This document shows positions 60,896 through 64,000 of a stretch of 64,000 nt of DNA, piece after piece; the stretch's first letter is position 1; every line of letters begins with the position of its first letter. Source of the stretch: UBA4744 sp963707435. GTDB lineage: Bacteria; Actinomycetota; Acidimicrobiia; Spongiisociales; UBA4744. A program made the translations under genes and the position numbers. Location of the stretch: contig CAVPPF010000007.1 of NCBI GenBank assembly GCA_963707435.1, forward strand, positions 62,001-126,000, in the 5' to 3' direction. The notes beneath the pieces are model-generated. The model saw only the letters and a list, made by a program, of their open reading frames with translations. It had not been told where the DNA came from and did no database searches.

Positions 60896-61322
60896 CGCGT
60901 TTGGGGCCGGCTTGGGTATCCACGGCTACCACCACCTTGGGACCGCCTTGAGCGGAATGGTTTTGTTGAGGTTTGGTTTGCGGTTTGTTGGTGGGCGGAC
61001 GGCGGTATTGCTGGTTGTTGGGGTTGGTCGCGAAATTTAGGTTGGTGGTCGCGAAAACGAAGTGGCGGTTTGGCTTGCGGTGGGGGTGGGTTGGTTTTAC
61101 ATTGTTGGGACCGGCAGTGAGGCAACTCACCGTCGGGGCTGGCACCACTGAGAGGTGGTGTTGGGCTCCCACCGGGAGACCGGATCCTTCGGGGTCTTGG
61201 AGTTTCGGTAGGAGAGAGAATCCCGAGAGGGCGCATACTTCGGTAGACGCTCCCTCGGGATTTTTCGCGTGCTGGGGGTTCGGGGTCTGGTGGCCGGTTT
61301 CCGGGTTGTCGTCCAGCCGACC
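60846..61322 (+). repeat. 477-bp direct repeat, copy 2
   Basis: The second copy of the segment at 59893-60369, offset by 953 bases and apparently without a mismatch. It supplies the terminator for unit C and a complete second unit B. Confidence 0.9.
61110..61265 (+). ncRNA. Putative structured RNA unit B', duplicate of unit B
   Basis: Same sequence as unit B, with the same paired boxes (61028-61057), promoter (61075-61103), hairpins and T-tailed terminator. The downstream sequence (61323-61598) is unrelated to the first copy. Apart from an imperfect inverted repeat CTGTCACT/AGCGACAG (around 61381-61402) and a TAGCCT box near 61560, I see nothing else in that 276-base stretch. Confidence 0.65.
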
Positions 61323-61598
61323 CAGACAACGCCTTCGACGATGTGCAACGACACGAAACTGACACCAGGAACGTCAAAGGCTGTCACTCGATTTAGCGAC
61401 AGCGAAGGGTGGCCGTCAAGATATCGGTAGGGGAGCGCGGGATTGCCGGATCTGCTCGGAACGCAATGCGACCGATCGCTCCAGGGAGCCGGCGATCTGA
61501 GCTGCCCGTACCGACCGACAGAAGCGCTGAACCTCGACAGGGCTGCCCGTTCCTCTCTAGCCTGCGAAGCCTGATCTCCAACTCGGTGAGGAGGATAT

Positions 61599-61805
61599 GT
61601 GAACGTCCTGTGGGGAATCGTGATGATGGCCATCGGCGTCTCGTTCGTGTATTGGGCCAGTACAGAGTCGGGCTTCGTCGTATACCGCCTCCTTGCCGCT
61701 CGTTCGAGGATCCTATGGGGCGAGCGGGTCCATCGCTTCTACCAGGTTGTCGGAGCAGTTCTGGTCGTCCTCGGACTTCTGTGGGCGGTCGGAGTCATTT
61801 GGTGA
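61599..61805 (+). CDS. Small two-helix membrane protein
   Basis: A 68-residue protein with two hydrophobic helices (about residues 2-20 and 47-66) and a basic loop (RLLAARSRILWGERVHRFY) between them. The GTG at 61599 has GAGGAG 5 bases upstream. TAGCCT about 30 bases further upstream may be its promoter. No family is recognised. Confidence 0.65.
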   Translation: MNVLWGIVMMAIGVSFVYWASTESGFVVYRLLAARSRILWGERVHRFYQVVGAVLVVLGLLWAVGVIW

Positions 61806-61952
61806 CAGTCTCCTGACTGGCCGATCACCGAATACGGGCGATATCGCACAAAACGCCGACTGCTCTGGATCGGCACCTACGAGTGCGGTCCCTGGGACTG
61901 GTCAGCCGCTGGTGGCTGCATGTTCTGATGCAAAACTCGTAGGCTCTTCTTC

Positions 61953-62312
61953 GTGGATGCGGAGCTCCAGCGAGAATGGGACGAAGCAATCGCACGTGCG
62001 CGCTCCGTCTATGCAGACGAGACCGAATGGGAGCCCGTTCTCGCGGTGCTTCGCTCCGAGGGATACAACATGTCGATCGCTCACAAGGCGACGATCGCGG
62101 TCCTCGGTGTTGATTCTTCCACCGCGATTCGGGTGGTGCTTGACAGTTCCACATGGGCCGACCAACGGGTTCAGTTCATCGAAACCAATGAGGGTTTTGC
62201 TCAGGCCTTGAAGGAACGGGCGGACGAGTGGCAGGAGGATGACGAGTCCTGGCAAGCGACGATCCATTTGCGCAAGCGGCGACGGTGGTGGGAGTTCTGG
62301 CGGCGGTGGTGA
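61953..62312 (+). CDS. Hypothetical protein
   Basis: A 119-residue soluble protein. The N-terminal part is helical and acidic (AELQREWDEAIARARSVYADETEWEPVL has this character), with a middle segment MSIAHKATIAVLGVDSSTAI like a short helix-turn-helix. The tail is very rich in Trp and Arg (RKRRRWWEFWRRW). The GTG is preceded by TAGGCT at 61940-61945, 7 bases away, fitting a leaderless transcript. The function is unknown. Confidence 0.65.
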   Translation: MDAELQREWDEAIARARSVYADETEWEPVLAVLRSEGYNMSIAHKATIAVLGVDSSTAIRVVLDSSTWADQRVQFIETNEGFAQALKERADEWQEDDESWQATIHLRKRRRWWEFWRRW

Positions 62313-62455
62313 GTGGCGTCGATCAGGCCCGAGCAGATCAACAGTTCCCGAGCGATAACGCCCTCATCACCGAATAGCGCAGAGCGGCACTTCGAGCGCT
62401 GCTCGCTCGGTCCCTTGGGTCACTGTCCGTGGCCGGCGCGATCGGTTCTTGGTCG

Positions 62456-63295
62456 TCAGGCATCGCTCGTTACGTGTCCTAGGACGTCGTGTTGGAACGC
62501 TTCGATGAAGCGGTCGGGTTCGCTGCCGTCGTTCGTATCCGGTCCGACAACGAGGCGGCTGACACCGATCCGTGCGTAGGCCTCGACAACATCGACCGTG
62601 ACCACGCCGGGGGCGGCGACGGTGATCTCGAGTGGCCCCAGCATCGCCGAGCGGGGCACGGACTCAGCGAGATCCTCCAACTGTTGGATCAATTGGCGGG
62701 TCCGGTCCGAATCGGTGAGCCAGCCGAACCACCCACTGCCCACGCGAACCGCCCGGGCAAGTGCTGCGGGCGAATGTCCCCCGACCACGATCGGAGGGTG
62801 CGGCACCTGGACCGGTGTCGGGAACTGCACGACCCCATGGTCCACCGCGCCGTCTCCACCCGTTTGCGGACTCTTCCAGAGTTCCAGCATCCGAGCCAAC
62901 CCGTCCTCGGTCCGGCTTCCCCGTTCTGACATAGGGACACCGAGCGCTGCCAACTCCGCTTCGATGTGACCCACCCCAACACCGACGATCAAGCGTCCCT
63001 CCGACAAGACGTCCACCGATGTCAGCTGCTTGGCCAACAACACCGGATTGCGCTGCGGAAGCACCAGAACACCAGCAGCGAGACGCACCGTCGAGGTGAC
63101 CGCCGCCAGATAGAGCAATGCAGCCAGTGCCTCCAGGCGCTGCTCGCCTGATCCAGGCATATCGGCCGGCAGAGCGACGTGGTCGCCCACCCACAGCGAC
63201 TCGAACCCGGCCTGCTCGGCGGCTTGAGCTCGGCGGGCGAGTACATCGGGAGCGATTCCTGGCCCCCGGTGCAAGCCAAACAGTCCGAACTTCAC
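62456..63295 (-). CDS. LLM-class F420/flavin-dependent oxidoreductase
   Basis: A 279-residue luciferase-like TIM-barrel enzyme. The N-terminus is KFGLFGLHRGPGIAPDVLA, then FESLWVGDHVALP, AAGVLVLPQRNPVLLAKQLTSVDVLSEGRLIVGVGVG and PPIVVGGHSPAALARAV. These match the F420-dependent TIGR03619-like group. The GTG at 63295 has GGGAGG 6 bases upstream and gives the usual short N-terminus; an ATG at 63310 is possible. The 143 bases before the previous gene (62313-62455) show nothing recognisable. The substrate is unknown. Confidence 0.88.
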   Translation of the reverse strand: MKFGLFGLHRGPGIAPDVLARRAQAAEQAGFESLWVGDHVALPADMPGSGEQRLEALAALLYLAAVTSTVRLAAGVLVLPQRNPVLLAKQLTSVDVLSEGRLIVGVGVGHIEAELAALGVPMSERGSRTEDGLARMLELWKSPQTGGDGAVDHGVVQFPTPVQVPHPPIVVGGHSPAALARAVRVGSGWFGWLTDSDRTRQLIQQLEDLAESVPRSAMLGPLEITVAAPGVVTVDVVEAYARIGVSRLVVGPDTNDGSEPDRFIEAFQHDVLGHVTSDA

Positions 63296-63448
63296 CCCGA
63301 CACCTCCCATCCGTCCCAGGCCACCGGAACGGCGTCTCGTCACCACCGACCCCCCGAGGCTACCCGCCGGAGGCGCTCGGGATCACTAGATATGGGATGA
63401 GAACGAGCACCTCCACCGACCACGCAGATCGGCACCTCGGAGTGCGGT

Positions 63449-63724
63449 CTACCGGGGCCGGTAGATGTCTGCCCGATGGTCGATGTAGATGACTCGAACC
63501 GTGCGGCTTTCCTGATCGATCTCATAGACGATGCGGTAGGCCCCGACTCTGGCTGAGTGCAGCCCGGTGAGTTCGCCTCGTAGCGCTTTGCCTACCCGGT
63601 GGGGGTTCTCGAGCAAAGGGCCTACGAGGTAGTCGAGGACGGCCAGTGCGATCTTGTGAGGTAGTCGATCAATGGCTCGCCTTGCAGGGCCGGCGACCAC
63701 CAGGTCCCAATGCGTTTCGGTCAC
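63449..63724 (-). CDS. RelE/ParE-family toxin
   Basis: A 91-residue RelE-like toxin. It has the fold markers ARRAIDRLPHKIALAVLDYL, LRGELTGLHSARVGAYRIVYEID and VIYIDHRADIYR, and the usual C-terminal basic and aromatic residues of ribosome-dependent mRNA endonucleases. It starts at a GTG that overlaps the antitoxin stop (GTGA), so the pair is co-translated with the antitoxin first. The 150 bases downstream (63296-63448) show nothing recognisable. Confidence 0.87.
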   Translation of the reverse strand: MTETHWDLVVAGPARRAIDRLPHKIALAVLDYLVGPLLENPHRVGKALRGELTGLHSARVGAYRIVYEIDQESRTVRVIYIDHRADIYRPR

Positions 63725-64000
63725 GCTGTCTCGGAGCGGAGCTGGATGCGGAGCGCTTCGATCTCGTCCTTGGTGGCAACTTCACCGTTGGCTATGGCTG
63801 CCCGACCTTGCTCGATCTGGCGCATGGCCGCTGGATCCGAGAGGATCGCCAAGGTTTCTTCGATGGCCTCTAGGTCGTCTGTGCTGAGCAGTACTGCAAC
63901 GGGACGCCCGTTTCTGGTGACCGTGACTCGTTCTTGGGTGGTGGCGATCTCGTCAACGACTTCCGACAGCTTGGCCTTGACTTCGGAGAGCGGGAGCGTT
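63721..64000 (-). CDS. Phd/YefM-type antitoxin, partial
   Basis: The frame is open from the right edge of the window and ends at 63721, giving about 92 residues of the C-terminal part. It contains TLPLSEVKAKLSEVVDEI and RVTVTRNGRPVAVLLSTDD, which is the DNA-binding Phd/YefM fold. A helical toxin-binding tail (DPAAMRQIEQGRAAIANGEV) follows. The start lies beyond 64000. It represses its own operon and neutralises the RelE-type toxin. Confidence 0.87.
   Translation of the reverse strand, partial: TLPLSEVKAKLSEVVDEIATTQERVTVTRNGRPVAVLLSTDDLEAIEETLAILSDPAAMRQIEQGRAAIANGEVATKDEIEALRIQLRSETA

Noticed and set aside
59893..61322. CRISPR array or insertion sequence
   Set aside because: There are only two long repeats, no short regular repeats with spacers, no terminal inverted repeats and no transposase.
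60020..61362. Near-identical reading frames of about 129-148 residues (and antisense frames of about 200-250) in the repeat region
   Set aside because: They have no ribosome site, include promoter and terminator hairpins and have G/T-driven composition. The repeat makes them look conserved, but they are shadows of the RNA units.

Overview
The window looks like a stretch of chromosome from a high-GC actinobacterium, most likely of the Acidimicrobiia type. This is inferred from the gene set, not from a marker gene. Supporting signs are an AdnA/AdnB-type pair of helicase-nucleases, several enzymes of F420-using families (two luciferase-like oxidoreductases, one deazaflavin-dependent nitroreductase), a mycobacterial-style group 3b NiFe hydrogenase operon, and frequent GTG/TTG starts. 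Many genes also carry a TANNNT box 5-8 nt before the start codon, as expected of leaderless mRNAs. No rRNA, tRNA, prophage, insertion sequence or CRISPR array was found.

Layout. 1-13.6 kb: transporters, acetoacetyl-CoA synthetase, a two-gene sphingoid-base operon (KDSR-like reductase plus serine palmitoyltransferase), a chagasin-type protease inhibitor, a redoxin selenoprotein read through an in-frame TGA, and a 4-hydroxybutyryl-CoA dehydratase homologue. 13.6-30.3 kb: a CDP-alcohol transferase, a frameshifted DUF998 gene, a secreted protein/lipoprotein pair, a 1312-residue hybrid kinase, membrane proteins, an APC permease with Usp domains, a PAC2 protein and an ADP-forming acyl-CoA synthetase. 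30.3-41.5 kb: an FMN reductase, two more kinases, IF-1 with a low-molecular-weight phosphatase, a radical SAM selenoprotein with a C-terminal C-U-A-E-P tail, a frameshifted phosphoribosyltransferase-hydrolase fusion and a three-gene ABC-2 exporter. 41.5-49 kb: PlsB divergent from a six-gene hydrogenase operon that contains a cyclic-nucleotide-binding protein and the maturation protease. 49-59.7 kb: Dtd, a DsbA-like protein, the adnBA-like pair, two related tiny cysteine-rich proteins behind near-identical promoters, a methyltransferase, DUF488 and a RecB-like Fe-S nuclease.

The most unusual part is 59.7-61.3 kb. It has no convincing protein gene. Instead it holds a row of apparently independent small-RNA transcription units. 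Each has a paired TCGCGAAA box, a -35/-10 promoter, a structured body and a terminator hairpin. Units A and B are homologous RNAs of about 155 nt. Unit C is about 390 nt and full of GNRA- and UUCG-capped hairpins. A 477-bp segment (terminator of A plus all of B) is repeated, apparently exactly, after unit C. I do not recognise this RNA.

The window also contains two independent selenoprotein genes, each with a plausible bacterial SECIS hairpin just 3' of the TGA, so the organism should encode SelA, SelB, SelC and SelD elsewhere. Two other genes (14167-14821 and 36771-38052) are split by an apparent single-base insertion; these could be real pseudogenes or assembly errors. The last 550 bases hold a RelE/Phd-type toxin-antitoxin pair that runs off the end.
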